Of a DNA stretch of 64,000 nt, positions 34,117 to 45,803 are shown in pieces. Under the pieces are notes generated by a model. That model was not told where the DNA came from. It saw nothing but the letters and a program-made list of their open reading frames with translations, and made no database searches. Positions within the stretch are counted from its first letter, which is position 1; every line of letters begins with the position of its first letter. A program made the translations under genes and the position numbers. Source of the DNA: Erinaceus europaeus (taxonomy: Eukaryota; Chordata; Mammalia; Eulipotyphla; Erinaceidae); contig NW_026647594.1 in assembly GCF_950295315.1 (NCBI RefSeq), positions 37,174-101,173 of the forward strand, in the 5' to 3' direction.

Positions 34117-34138
34117 TGATGTCATCGGTCAAAGGTCA
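34117..34138 (-). promoter_or_regulatory. CRE-like plus DR1-like pair upstream of copy A exon 1
   Basis: TGATGTCA (34,117-34,124) is followed by CGGTCA-A-AGGTCA (34,126-34,138), about 115-135 bp upstream of the exon 1 ATG. It is a one-mismatch direct repeat with one-base spacing, the DR1 layout bound by RXR, PPAR and HNF4 nuclear receptors. Copy B has the perfect form at the same distance. Confidence 0.35.
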
Positions 34139-34395
34139 GTGTCATAATTGACCAGCTGACAGCATGACTGACTCCCTGAAGCATGTTACACCATGACTCT
34201 TCATTATTAAAATAGTTTTCTTTTGAGATGACTGTAGACTTTCAGGCTTTTACTAGAAATAATAGAAATGTCACAAGCCTTGCCCCATTTCACACAGTAG
34301 TTATATCATTATATAATTCTAAACAGTAAATATCACAGCCAGATATTCACATGGGTGCTGTCAGAGACACACTATTTCCAGGAGCATAAGTAGTT

Positions 34396-34652
34396 GTGGA
34401 GTTGGATAGGGGCCCAGAATATTGAAAGCAGCTTTTGACGTGAAGCCAGTTGTTCCGTGTGGATATTTCCAGCTGTGCCCACCTTGTGATAACTCTGAAA
34501 AGGTGAGACGAGATAGTATTGGGGTTTCAGACTCTCCCCTTGCTTGGAAGGGTGTTGGCCTAAGCTTAAGCTTCCTAATAAAGGCTCTTACTATTGCATG
34601 TGATTCTGGTCTTTTTTGTGTGAGATCGGGACTCGAACTTCTGGGTATAACA
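34396..34652 (+). mobile_element. Probable solo LTR specific to unit A
   Basis: About 257 bases from TGTGGAGTTGG to GGGTATAACA, with AATAAA at 34,577-34,582 followed by GGCTCTTACTATTGCATG, typical of a class I R/U5. Unit B lacks it (near 61,860). No matching target-site duplication was found, so the ends are uncertain. Confidence 0.5.
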
Positions 34653-34657
34653 TTAGA

Positions 34658-34660
<3 letters not shown>

Positions 34661-34698
<38 letters not shown>
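34661..34698. repeat. (TG)n microsatellite
   Basis: Orthologous to the longer tract at 61,863-61,914. Confidence 0.95.
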
Positions 34699-34699
<1 letters not shown>

Positions 34700-34772
34700 A
34701 CAAAGGAAATGTTATCTCCATAAACTCATTTTTAAAATAAACAATCCAATAGAAAATGAGTTGTAGATACTC

Positions 34773-35010
34773 TTCTTTTTTAGTTTTATTTATTTTTTGA
34801 AATATCTTTAATGGTGAATTACTGTTTTACATTGGATAGTAAATATAATAGTTTGTACATGCATAACATTTCCCACTATTCCATATAACAATACAACCCC
34901 CACTAGGTCCTCTGTTACCCTTTTTTAAACCTGTATTCTCCCTTCCACCCACCCCAGTCCTTTACTTTGGTGCAGTACGCCAATTCCAGTTCAGGTTCAA
35001 GTTGTACATA
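34773..35010 (-). mobile_element. L1-like 3' end
   Basis: T-rich start then CAACCCCCACTAGGTCCTCTG, CTTTGGTGCAGTACGCC. Absent from unit B. Confidence 0.45.
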
Positions 35011-35099
35011 TTCTATGATGTCCTTCAAATCTAGTATAAAGATACACATCCGAGTAACCACTAGAGGACTTGATGTAGCTTAGAATAGATAGATGCCTT

Positions 35100-35530
35100 A
35101 ACTTTTTGCTATATTTTTCTGTTTTTTATTATTAGGTCTTTCATTTTCTTTTTAATTTGCTATTAATTTTGTTACAAGATTGTGATCACAGTGCACAGTT
35201 CCGCACCACCAGAGTACTGTATCCCCTCTCTCCCAAAGACAACCACCAGAGTTCTCACAAGTCTCACAGTTTGCTTGCTTCTGTTTTGTTTGAATTTTTT
35301 TTGACAAGTTTGTAAATCAAATCTCCAGATTCCACATATGAGTGAAACCATCTGGTGGTTGTGTTTCATATCTTCACTTATTTTGGTAAGTATGATCACT
35401 TCAGTTCCATCCATTTTGTCCTTTTTGATTGCAGAGTAGTATTTCATGGAACATCTATCCCATGACTCCTTATTCAGTCAAGTCATCTCATGATGGGAAT
35501 CTAGGTGGCGTCCACTCTTTTTCATTTTCT
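35100..35530 (-). mobile_element. L1 3' end
   Basis: The minus strand encodes MKYYSAIKKDKMD, the L1 ORF2 terminal region, with its 3' tail at the low-coordinate side. Confidence 0.75.
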
Positions 35531-35544
35531 TTTTAATAATCATT

Positions 35545-35735
35545 TTACTATAGTTCACTGGACAGGGACAGAGAAAGTGAGAGTGAATGAGCAGATGGAG
35601 AGATAGAGAAGGAGAGACACCTGCTGCACTGATTCAACTGCTTGTGAAGCTCTTCCTCTTCAGGGGGACCAGTGTCTTGAACCCAGCAGCTTGTAACTAG
35701 TGCTCTGAGTCAGGTGCGCCCCACTCTGCTCCACC
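35545..35735 (-). mobile_element. SINE
   Basis: GGACAGGGACAGAGAAAG to GAGTCAGGTGCGCC. Confidence 0.65.
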
Positions 35736-36113
35736 CCTCCAGCACTTCTTGTCTTAAACAGCCCTGGTAAGATGCACTCCATCTGATCACAGACAAGAAA
35801 CATACAGGTTAACATCAGAGAGATAGTCACTGGTCAGAACAATCAGGGTGCTGAGCCCCAGACAGGTGTGTTTGTGTCTGTGTCTGCTTGTGTGGGGAAG
35901 AGATGGGGAGAAGCCTGTTCTCACTGCCATGCTGCCTGATCTGAGTGCTTGACCAGTCTGAGGGGTTCCTCAGACTCCTCTTTCTTTCTTACCTTTTCCT
36001 TAGTATCTCATAAGCTATTTGAAAGAAAATATGCTGTGATGCTTGAACAGTGCTTTCCTCACTCAACTCATGAAATATGAGACCCTTACAGCACTGCTCA
36101 TCAGCTCATAAAG

Positions 36114-36115
<2 letters not shown>

Positions 36116-36188
<73 letters not shown>

Positions 36189-36200
36189 ACACACACACAG
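36116..36200. repeat. (CT)n(CA)n compound microsatellite
   Basis: CT run then CA run, continuous with the SINE remnant to its right. Confidence 0.95.
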
Positions 36201-36282
36201 GTAGGGACCCGGGACTTGAACGCAGCTGCACTGTGGTGATAACACGTGCACTCTTCCAGCTGAGCCACCAACTGGGGCCTGG
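36201..36282 (-). mobile_element. Truncated SINE
   Basis: GGGACTTGAACGCAGCTGC side then GAGCCACCAACTGGGGCC. Confidence 0.6.
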
Positions 36283-36815
36283 TCTTTGCACTGAGCCCTC
36301 TGTTCGCACAAACCAAGGGCAATTTGTGCACTGTGGTGGGTGACTGCCCAGGTGTGAGACACACACAGACAGACACACAGACACACACAGCAGGCTGGCA
36401 GCAGGCAGGCCTCTTCCCTTGTGTCCTTCACAGTGGAAGCGGCCTCACTCTCAGGCCTGCAGTGAGAGTTCTGTTTCTCCTTCCCTGTACCTTCTATCTC
36501 ACACTCTCTCAGCCTATTTCTCTCTGTCTCTGTCATAAAAAGATAATGAGTAACAAACAATGAAAGGAAAGCTGGCCGCTGGGAGCATTAAATGTATCAC
36601 ACTGACAGCAACCCCCATAGAAAACCCATGCGGCAAAAATGAAGAAATAAATGCATTTAAAATTTTATAAATTCAGACTTCATATGACAATTAAATGTGT
36701 TATATTGAAGAGGTATCAATACAACTAAATATTAGGATGAACTCTGTGTAGGAAATTGTTGCTTCCACCAACTAGGTTGTTGGCCTGTGGATACAAAGGT
36801 ACTCAAGGAAGTACC

Positions 36816-36816
36816 A

Positions 36817-36858
<42 letters not shown>
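36816..36858. repeat. (TC)n microsatellite
   Basis: Perfect TC run flanked by TTTC units. Confidence 0.95.
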
Positions 36859-36861
<3 letters not shown>

Positions 36862-36919
36862 CCATAATATCTCTATGTTTATCATGCCTAGGGCTTCACT
36901 CCTCCAAGGCTGTTTTTTT

Positions 36920-37065
36920 TCTCTCTCTCTCAGATAAGGACAGAGCGAAGGGGGAGCTCTCAGCACTGCCGTCTTCTATAGTGTGGTGAGACCCAGACCT
37001 GAGCCCAGGTGGTGCACAGGGCAAAGCAGGCAACTGCCTGGCTCGGCCATCTTGCTGTTCCTGAA
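36920..37065 (-). mobile_element. Old SINE
   Basis: GATAAGGACAGAGCGAAGGG then CTGAGCCCAGGTGGTGC; head degraded. Confidence 0.45.
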
Positions 37066-37164
37066 GGGTCTTTCCTACCTCTATTCTAGCTTTTACCTCA
37101 TTTTATAACACTTCAACATACTAACTGCCAGACAGTTCTCATCTTTCTTACTTACTTTTAAAAT

Positions 37165-37453
37165 GTATTTTTAATTTTTTATTAGAGAGTTAATATTCAT
37201 TTACAAAACTGTAAGGTAATAGGGGTACAGTTCCACAAAGTTCTCACCACCAGAATTCAGTGTCCTGACTCCTCCATTTCACCTGGGTGATGTTGGGAGT
37301 GTTTGTCACCATGAATCTTGTTTTTATAGCTTCAATGAGAGGGAAGCTAATGTGCAAAACACCAGAGAAAACTATGCACAGTTTCACTTATCTGAGAGAA
37401 AAGTTCTCCCAAGATCACCAATATAGGCTGATTCTATGACTAATCTATCTGTA

Positions 37454-37501
<48 letters not shown>

Positions 37502-38380
37502 ATATATATTGGGGATATATATATATATATTGGGGATATATATATATATCCCTGTCCCCAATTTTTATAGTGGTCCTGCATTTACCCCCTTTCTAGTTCA
37601 CCCCCTGGCATCTATTACTACTTCCAGGAGTCTTTCCCCCCTTCTCTCTCAGATAAGTAAAACTGCAAAGCTTCCTTTGGTGTTTTCCAAATTCACTTCC
37701 CTTTCATTGATGCTATAAAAACAAACTTCCTGGTGACAAAAAGTTTGGATCCTGGTGGAATAGTGGTATAGAGCCCTCTGGTTCACTTCTGCTCCCATAA
37801 ATCCCTCTGGGAGTCTGGACCAAAGATCATTATGGGGCGCAGAAGATGGGAGTTCTGGCATCTGTAATTGCTTCTCCACTGGACACAGATATTGGCAGGT
37901 TGATCCATACCCCTAGTCTGTATTTATCTTTCCCTGGTGGGGCAGGGTTCTGGAGAGCTGTATTCTGGGTCATGTTGGTGAGGTTGTCTGCCCAGGAAAG
38001 TCAGGACGGTAATACAATAGCACCTGGAACTTGGTGACTGAAAGTCAGAAAGATGGGAAGCAGGACAAAACATTTAATGAATAAGAACCCTCAAGTATGT
38101 GTGATGCCTTCTTTAGACCCTTCCACTAGAATTCCAGGCTTGTGAGGTCTGAGTCTAATCGGGAAGGACTATGAAGGACTCTTGTCTGAGGCATGTAATT
38201 GCCCCTTATTTAGGGGGACATGTACACCTGTGCCCAGCATCCTAGGCCCCAGCCTATGTCTACTCTGTAACTTTGTTAGAAAACGTGCCCTGGAAATGGA
38301 ACTAGGTGGTCTCATGTGTGAGGAAAGATCTCACCATAAGAGGAGATGGGAGGTTGACATCTCAGACTTGGTGTCTGTGG
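37165..38380 (-). mobile_element. L1 3' UTR, minus strand
   Basis: Same series of words as at 47,207-47,850 (CACCAGAATTCAGTG, TCTGTAATTGCTTCTCCACTGG, CTTTGTTAGAAAACG, AAAGATCTCACC). The poly(T) side is at 37,165. A TA/TTGGGGA tract interrupts at 37,455-37,560. Confidence 0.65.
37455..37560. repeat. (TA)n with TTGGGGATATA units
   Basis: TA runs separated by two TTGGGGA words, a small minisatellite. Confidence 0.9.
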
Positions 38381-40019
38381 AGACAATCCATGGTAACAAG
38401 TCAGCAGCAGTGCGTAGTGGCCTGGTGGCTCAGGTAGTGTTGCTGAGCTTGTCTTTCTTTGAAATCCCAGTGATTGGGATTTACTCTAACATACTTGACC
38501 TCACTATGCTTTCTGCTGTTTAAGGCTGTCTGCTAATAACAGAATCTTAGATACTGACAAGGCCAATCGGTTTTGATCTCTCTGGCTAAGGTTATAGGTA
38601 AGTTAGGTACTTGTACACACACATACAAACATTCATCAAATGGTCTTTAAAGATTATAAACAGATTTTGTAAATATAGTGGTCAGTGGTGTAGATATGTC
38701 TCTCCATACCTTGTAATTGTCTAAATATGTGATATCTGTTTAAACTTTGTACAGTCTGGAGATTTCTTTATTGGGCAAATTCACTAAGAGAAGAAAACAG
38801 CCAGAAAAACTTGAAGGTCTCCAGAGTTTGCTGGATCAGGAGTCAATGAATTTCAACTGCTATCTTGTAGGCTTCCATTGATGGTCAGTTGCTCCCTGGG
38901 GATCCTCTTGCCAGTCCACTCTCCTTGTTGGGGATATTCTGCCTGATTCAGCAGCTGTTAGCTTTCATTAGTAGAACACATCTGCTAGTTTCCCCCCTGG
39001 GACCCCATAGATGTCGGTAGGTCTTGCTGAGATCAAGCATGTGCACCAAAGACAAAGTAAGTAGACCAGGGTCTGCTGATGCATTGGTAGCTTTCAGTTT
39101 GCCAATGCTCTAACCCTTTGTGACCTAAAGTTTTGTTCTAAAAAAAAATCCATCCTTATTTGTGAAATGGATGACATGTTTTAATAAGATGACTTTTACA
39201 CACACACACAAACACACACACACACACATACACAAATATGTATGTAAATTTTCCATGGTAAGAAAAACCAAAATAATTGTGGAATTTGGGGCTATTGGAT
39301 TGGGTTATCTTATGCCTTATAGGTTACATACACATATGCACAAAAATCCATAGACCTATAAGATGTACCTTACGGAAAACCATAAAAATTGTGGAATTTG
39401 GGGCTGTTGGCTGTTTGGCTATTGGCCAAGAGTAAGGTTGTTCAGTTTAGGACTTTTTTCTCCCCAGTGCTAAGAGAGGAGCTGCCGCTGGAGGGCAGTG
39501 TTAGACAATTAAAAAAAAAAATCAATGCCTAGTATCCTTGCCTTTCTTTCAGAGAGAAGACATTTTAAATCCAACAGTACAGATACAGTTATCTTCTCAT
39601 TCAACTGCATGAGTTTGACCTCTGAGGTTATTTCACTGTTTTGTTTGTCTCTAGTCTTTGCAGTCCATAGAACTCAGCTCTTCTAAGCCCCCCCCCCCCC
39701 AATGAGCCCCAGTGATTTCACCTACAGGTTATTTAGGAAACCTGAGTCTATGTATCTGCTGCTTTCTGACTTGAACTGCCTTGTCTTCAGCACTCAGATA
39801 ATTAAAGAAGGAATGCTGCCTCAGGTGTTACTGTGAGTCTGGTTTTGAGAGGCTTCCTTGTGCCCTTATGAATGAGATACACTCTTTCTAGAGAGCTTAC
39901 ACAACAAGATTTCTTTCACCACCCACAAGGACATCTTTGGATTGCTCCAAATCTTTCATCTTTCCTGCATCCTAAAGTTGTCTATTTCATCCTAAAGTTG
40001 TGTATTTCAATAACCCTGG

Positions 40020-40022
<3 letters not shown>
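38381..40022. other. Unassigned sequence
   Basis: No SINE, exon or LTR with defined ends. Short CA tract at 39,199-39,231 and a poly(C) run at 39,690. May be old L1 or LTR debris. Confidence 0.3.

Positions 40023-40080
<58 letters not shown>
40023..40080. repeat. (TA)n microsatellite
   Basis: 58 bases, adjoining a SINE tail. Confidence 0.95.
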
Positions 40081-40085
<5 letters not shown>

Positions 40086-40426
40086 GGGTTATTGCTGGCG
40101 CTCAGTACCTGCATTGCGAATCCACTGCTTCTGGAGACCATTCCCCACATTTTTGCTGCCTTTGTTGATGCCATTGTTGTTGTTATTTTTATTGTTGCCA
40201 TTGCTGTTGTTGTTGCTGCTGGACAGGACAGAGAGAAGTCGAGAGAGAAGGGGAAGACAGAGAGGGGGAGAGAAAGTATGACACCAACAGACCTGCTTCA
40301 CTGCCTGTGAAGTGACTCCCCTAGAGGTGGGGAGCCAGGGGCTCGAACTTTTTTTGATCCTTATGCAGGTCCTTGTGTTTCATGCCATGTGCGCTTAACC
40401 CACTGCACTGCTACTTCCTAGCCCCC
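40081..40426 (-). mobile_element. SINE, long form
   Basis: CCTTGGGTTATTGCTGGCGC to CACTGCTACTTCCTAGCCC. B box degraded by a TTTTTT insertion. Confidence 0.85.
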
Positions 40427-40626
40427 TATTTTCTAGTTTTAAGATCTTCCTTGCAAGGATATGGGTATGCTTACATGCTATTTTTTATAATGAGTGCTCA
40501 ATTTAAAAATATAAAATGTCTGAATTTAAAATGAATTTTCAATTTAAAACTCATCCCTGGAGATGAATAATAATTGTATTTATATACTATTTGCACTTGT
40601 GTTTCATTTGGCTCTTACTCTTTGTT

Positions 40627-40905
40627 TTTTCCTCCAGTGTTGTTTCTGGGGCTCAGTGCCTGCACCAGGAATCTACTGCTACTGCGGGCATTTTTTCTAT
40701 TTTATTAGGCAGGGCAGAGAGAAATTGAGAGAGGAGGGGGAGATAGAGAGAAGGAGAGAAAGATAGATACCTGCAGACCTGCTTTGCTGCTTGTGAAGCA
40801 ACCCCTCTGCAGGAGGGGAGCCACTGGCTTGAACTGGGATCCTAGCACAGGCCCTTGCACTTTGTACTATGTGCGATTAACCTGGTGAACCACCATCTGG
40901 CCTGG
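40627..40905 (-). mobile_element. SINE, long form
   Basis: CCTCCAGTGTTGTTTCTGG to CCACCATCTGGCC. Confidence 0.8.
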
Positions 40906-41624
40906 CCTTTCGTCTTTAACTAAAATTAAAGTATGGTTTTTGTTATGATTGCCACTGTCCAATCAGTAAGGTGGTCCTGACTTTAATCTTGTGATACAGC
41001 TATTATCACTATCATTCCAATTTACAGTTGAATTTGCAGCTAGAGATATGTTTTTAACTAATCAGACACTGAAGAAATGTGACCACTAGCTAATTACAGA
41101 TTGTGTTTATGTAATTGGCAGAGCTGCTCTTGCTGACACTGAAGTTGATTGCACTCACCTCTTAGACTTTCTGTATATTCTGACTTAGAAAGGTACATCA
41201 ATACTCTGGTGACTGGTATGTGCCAAATAGGTATTCATAGGCTTATTAATATTTTCTCAGTAGTGTAAAGCCACCTGTATTCTAAGGCTCATTGGATCAG
41301 TCAGTCAGATGTGTACAACACTGGTAGGACCTGAAGGTTCACAAATGAGTAGGAGCACAGCACAGCGTCTGCTTGACGACTTAGCTTCCTACCCACTGCA
41401 GCATGTCCTGTCCTGGAGTGAATGGTGCTCTGGCCTGTCCCTTATACAAAATTACAACTTAATACTGTTTGACTCACAGGTTGGTTAGTTTTTTAAATCA
41501 TTGATTCTATTCAGTGTGGGAAAGTGACATTCTTACCAGCATTGCTGAGTTGGTTGCAAATTGATGCACACTTTCAGGAGAAAATGTTCTCAAATGATTG
41601 TTAAACTAAAAAATCACATGGGCT
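40906..41624. other. Unique sequence, nothing recognised
   Basis: No repeat or exon supported. Confidence 0.35.
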
Positions 41625-41885
41625 TGGGAGCCGGACAGTGGCACCCCTGATTGAGCACAGACATGACATGTGCAAGGACCCCTGGCCAGGACTTCAGTCT
41701 CCACCTGTAGGAAAAAGCTTTACAAGTGGTAAAACAGGGCAGGAGATCTATCTCTATCTATCTGTCTATCTATCTATCTATCTCTATCTCTATATCTCCT
41801 GTTCTCTCTCAATATCTCTTTCCATATTGATTTTTCTGGCCCTATTAAACAAAGAAGTAACTTATTAATAAAGAGTTGTAAAAAA
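41625..41885 (+). mobile_element. SINE
   Basis: GGGAGCCGGACAGTGGCACC head. Contains a (TCTA)n expansion at 41,745-41,795. Confidence 0.75.
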
Positions 41886-42042
41886 AAAGAAAATACATAG
41901 ACTCTTTGAATAAGAATATACGTTAAAAAACTTGTCCCAAGGAAGTCACTGGGCCTTTGCTCCAAAATTCAATACACAAATCCTGGTACTTCAGAGAAAA
42001 ATAGACAAATAAGAAACTGGTTTAAAAAATGTTAAGTTCTGT

Positions 42043-42187
42043 GGACTGGGAGGTGGTGCAGTGGATAAGGCATTGGTTTCTCAAGAATGAGGTCCTAAGT
42101 TCAATCCCTGGCAGCACATGTACAAGAGTGATGTATGGTTCTCGCTCTCCTATAATTTCTCATTACTCAATAAATAAAAGCTGAAAG
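42043..42187 (+). mobile_element. Second-family tRNA SINE
   Basis: GTGGATAAGGCATTGGTTTCTC and AAGTTCAATCCCTGG; tail CAATAAATAAAAG. Confidence 0.8.
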
Positions 42188-42301
42188 AAAAATTGTTAAG
42201 TTCCAGGAAGATAACTCATAAGCAGAGCACAGAACATAGATGCATAAAATTCCCAGGTCTGGTGTGTGTGTGTGTGTGTCTGTGTTAGAAATAAGTGTAT
42301 C

Positions 42302-42540
42302 TGGGGCTGGGTGGTAGCACACCTGTTTGAGCACACATGTTACAATGCTGAAGGACCCGGGTTGAGGTCCCTAACCCCCAGCTGTAGGGGGAAACCTTTG
42401 CAAAAGGTAAAGCAGTGCTGCAGGTGTGTCTCTGTCTCTCTGTCTCTCTTCCTCTCTAACTTCCCTTTCCTCTCAATGTCTGGATGTCTCTGTCCAATAA
42501 ATAAAGATAATATATATATATATATTTTTTTTTTAAACTG
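42302..42540 (+). mobile_element. SINE
   Basis: GGGGCTGGGTGGTAGCACACC head, tail AATAAATAAAGATAATATATA. Confidence 0.8.
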
Positions 42541-43175
42541 AGTGCCACAAAGGAAAGTCACAAATGGGCTGGGTGTATGGATAAACATGCCAACTCCCAT
42601 GTTAAGAGGAGAAGCAGTTACGGAAGGTAGAATTCTTTTTTTAAATTTATTTCATTTATTTATTCCCTTTTGTTGCCCTTGTTGTTTTATTGTTGTAGTT
42701 ATTATTGTTGTTGCCGTTGTTGGATAGGACAGAGAGAAATGGAGAGAGGAGGGGAAGACAGAGAGGAGGAGAGAAAGATAGACACTTGCAGACCTGCTTC
42801 ACCGCCTGTGAAGCAACTCTCCTGCAGGTGGGGAGCCGGGGTTCGAACCGGGACCCTTATGCCGGTCCCTGTGCTTTGCGCCACCTGCCCTTAACCCACT
42901 GCACTACAGCCTGATTCCCGGAAGGCAGAATTCTTACCTTCTGCACCCCAAAAGGAATTATGGTCCATACTCCCAGAGGTAGGAGAAATGTTATGGGAAG
43001 GTGACTTAAAGATGACTATTTACAGAAGGAATAAGTCAACTCATAACTTTAACCTTGGGAGAACCACTGCAGTTCCCAGTGAAGGGGCAGAGAAAGAATG
43101 GAATTGTACTTCTGTTGTCTCATAATTTTGTAAATCAATATTAAGCCACTAATAAAAACCTTTAAAAAATTGAAT
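42541..43175 (+). mobile_element. L1 3' end split by a SINE
   Basis: Lineage 3' UTR words on both sides (CCAACTCCCATGTTAAG, CTTCTGCACCCCAAAAGG), ending CTAATAAAAACCTTTAAAAAA. Confidence 0.65.
42638..42919 (-). mobile_element. Young SINE with 16-bp TSD
   Basis: Minus orientation. Duplication GGAAGGYAGAATTCTT at 42,622-42,637 and 42,920-42,935 with one T/C difference. Confidence 0.92.
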
Positions 43176-43179
43176 AGTC

Positions 43180-43482
43180 TGTGTTCAGGCAGTGGCACTC
43201 CCAATTGAGTGCACATATTGACATGTGCAAGGACCTAGGTTCAAGCCCTTGGCCTCCATCTGCAGGGAAGAAGCTTCATGAGCAGTGAATCCAGGATGCA
43301 GGCATGTCTATGTCTTTCTCATTCTTTCTCCCCAACCCCTGCCAGTTTCTTTCTGTCCTGTCAAATATGAAGGAAACAAAAAAACAAAAAAAAAAGGGAA
43401 GGAAAAATGAATGGTCACTAGGGTCAGTGGATTCATTGTGGAAGCACCAAGCCCCAAATGATAACCCTGGTGGAAAAATAAA
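43180..43482 (+). mobile_element. Old SINE, long form
   Basis: GTTCAGGCAGTGGCACTCCC head, AGGTTCAAGCCC B box, GCACCAAGCCCCAAATGATAACCC module. Confidence 0.75.
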
Positions 43483-43604
43483 ATCTGAAAATGGTAGAAT
43501 TTTGTATTTAATTATCAAAATAATGTAGTAGCATAATTTTTTAAGTTTGGAAATAGATTAAAGATGCCATCTTAAGCAACAAAAGAAAATTAATATGTAA
43601 AGTA

Positions 43605-43690
43605 TGATGGATTCCTTGTGCAGGCACCAATCCCCAGCAATAACCCTGGTGACGAAAAAAACAAACAATAACAACAACAAAACTAAAAAA
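43605..43690 (+). mobile_element. SINE 3' module only
   Basis: GGATTCCTTGTGCAGGCACC to GATAACCCTGG-like end and A-rich tail; 5' truncated. Confidence 0.6.
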
Positions 43691-44417
43691 AATGATGTTG
43701 AGATAAAGAAGTTAAAAGAATCTTTAAATCTAAAGCAAACAGGTAAACAGTAACAAGTCAGCCCACATATCTTTGTAGACACTATATAGAAGGCAATGTG
43801 CAGACATCAGATAAAACAACAGTGCTGTTGGGGGATGGTCTAGACGTGAATTGCAGTAGAAAATGAAAAATAAAATTGTTTCTAGAATGTGATTAGTAGT
43901 CTTTTTAGTTACATAGCCTTTCCTCTCATTGTACACATTCTAGTGTTAATGAATCTAGTTTCCTTGATACTTGATTAAAACCAAGGGTGAAGGACAGTGA
44001 TAATGAGGAACAATAAATAACTTCCAAAAAGCCCCCAGGGTTGACTCACTCACCAGCTGGGCAGCCAGTCTCAGTGAAGATTCATGTGAACACCATACTT
44101 ACCTCTGGACCTGTACGGAGACTTTGCATGAAGTCTTGGAAGAGTGTCTGTCACACTCATGCTTAATGTACCCAAGTGTGGATTAACTAGGGGACAGGTG
44201 ACCCTTTCAAATCACATGTAGGAACAACTCCAAATTCAGTTAAACTCGGTCCTCTTGCTTGTCTCCAGGACATCCACGGAGCATCCCCTGGTCTCTTCCC
44301 TGGCTGGCGAGTTTTTTCACCCGCCTGTTGCTGCTTCTGCTGTTCAGACCTCTTTTAATGTGGATGTCCATGTTCACTACAGGCTGTGTTGCAGAATAGA
44401 CTCAGTGCTCTGTTTGT
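43691..44417. other. Unassigned sequence
   Basis: No SINE or exon recognised. Ends at the poly(T) of the next feature. Confidence 0.3.
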
Positions 44418-44845
44418 TTTTTTTTTTTTTTTAATTTAAGTTTCAGGTGATCTTCAAGGGTTTTACTCAACAGCTTCTTCTTTGGGACACCATCTTTGAA
44501 GTTTCTGAGTTTTCCTTCTGCTTTGATCTGATAAACTAGGCCTTGAAGACTGACTGCTCAGCCTCCTTACATGTTCCTGCTGTGCACTGTTTCCTCCTGG
44601 TGGAGGCCTTGGTGCTGTTGCCTGACCTCTTCAAAAGTCCTTTTCATCAGCTCAACTCCCACAACTTCCTGCACCTCCTTGTTTGAATGGGAACATTCCT
44701 CGTCCCCATCTCAGGAAGTTTTGCTGCTCCAAGAGTTTTCCTTTCCTCTTCCTCTCCTTTTGTTTGGCAGGGTGGGGAGTACCTCAGGCTTCTAGCATGT
44801 CTCCTCACTCTGGCTGATGTTGCCCATTCATATAGTGATAGACTG
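44418..44845 (-). pseudogene. Probable retrocopy of an unidentified gene
   Basis: On the minus strand a non-repetitive, coding-like block (open pieces containing VGVELMKRTFEEVRQQHQG and FKDGVPKKKLLSKTLED) ends in AAACTTAAATT and then an 18-base poly(A) at 44,418. Frameshifts and stops break it. The tail argues for a processed pseudogene. The parent gene is not recognised and no target-site duplication was found. Confidence 0.4.
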
Positions 44846-44847
44846 AA

Positions 44848-45058
44848 ACACCACTGCTGGGGCCAGATGGTGGCACATATGTTACAATGTGAAAGGACCC
44901 GGGGTCACCACCAGGTCCCATCTGCAGGGGTGGGGGAGAAGCTTCACCAGTGGTGAAGCAGGGCTGCAGGTGTCTCTCTGTCTCTCTCCCTCTGTATCTC
45001 CCCCTTTCAATTTCTGTCTATTCCTATCCAACAAATAAAGATGAAAGAAAGGAAGAAT
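44848..45058 (+). mobile_element. SINE
   Basis: GGGGCCAGATGGTGGCACAT head with part missing, tail CAACAAATAAAGATG. Confidence 0.75.
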
Positions 45059-45059
45059 G

Positions 45060-45285
45060 AGGGACCTGGGTGGTGGTGCAGCGGGTTAAGCGCACAAGGG
45101 ACGAAGCGCAAGGACTGGCATAAGGCTCCAGGTTCCAGCACCTGGCTCCTCACCTGCAGGGGGTTCGCTTGACAGGTGGTGAATTAGGTCTACAGGTGTC
45201 TTTCTTTCTCTTCCATCTCTGTCTTCCCCTATTCTCTGGATCTTTCTCTGACTTTACCAATATTGACAATAGCAATAACAATAGA
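45060..45285 (+). mobile_element. Young-type SINE
   Basis: GGGACCTGGGTGGTGGTGC head immediately after the previous SINE tail; B box GGTTCCAGC altered. Confidence 0.8.
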
Positions 45286-45485
45286 GAGAAAGGGAAGAGA
45301 GAGGTACAGAGATGGAGAGAGGGAGAAAGGAAGCAAGGAATAAAGAAAGAGAAAGAAAGAAAGACCACTCTCTGAAACTTGCTCTGGTGCTGTGCTCCCT
45401 CACTATGGTACTAGAACTTGAATGTGGACCACATGCATGGCAAGGTTCTTGTCCTGCCTGATGGAATACATCTCCAGTCCTCTTT
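45286..45485 (-). mobile_element. Purine tract and SINE remnant
   Basis: GAAAGAAAGAAAG tract, then CTTGAATGTGGACC and a head remnant. Confidence 0.4.
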
Positions 45486-45539
45486 CTTCACTTTTTATTT
45501 CAGTTTTATCTGATTGTTTTGTTTTTGATTTTTTTAAAT

Positions 45540-45803
45540 TTTTTAATTAATTAATTAATTAATTTTGTTGCCCTTGTTGTTTTGTTGTTGTTGTTGATGT
45601 CGTTGTTGGATAGGACGGAGAGAAATGGAAGGAAAGGGAAGACAGAGAGAGGGAGAGAAAGACACCTGCAGACCTGCTTCACCGCCTGTGAAGTGACTCC
45701 CCTGCAGGTGGAGAGCCGGGGGCTCGAACCGGGTTCCTTCTGCTGGTCCTTGTGCTTAGCGCCACCTGCGCTTAACCCCCTGCGCTACCACCCAACTCCC
45801 TGT
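45540..45803 (-). mobile_element. Young-type SINE
   Basis: TTGTTGCCCTTGTTG tail side, GGGCTCGAACCGGGTTCC B-box side, ends CTACCACCCAACTCCC. Confidence 0.9.

Larger units (their letters stand above)
22300..35095. repeat. Segmental duplication unit A
   Basis: Matches 51,900-62,045 in direct orientation in ordered blocks from the ACACATGACCTC boundary at the left to the GACTTGATGTAGC block at 35,070. Gaps are explained by copy-specific SINE, L1 and LTR insertions. Unit A alone carries the solo LTRs at 24,147 and about 34,396, a SINE at 26,475 and an L1-like insertion at 31,345-32,250. Confidence 0.8.
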
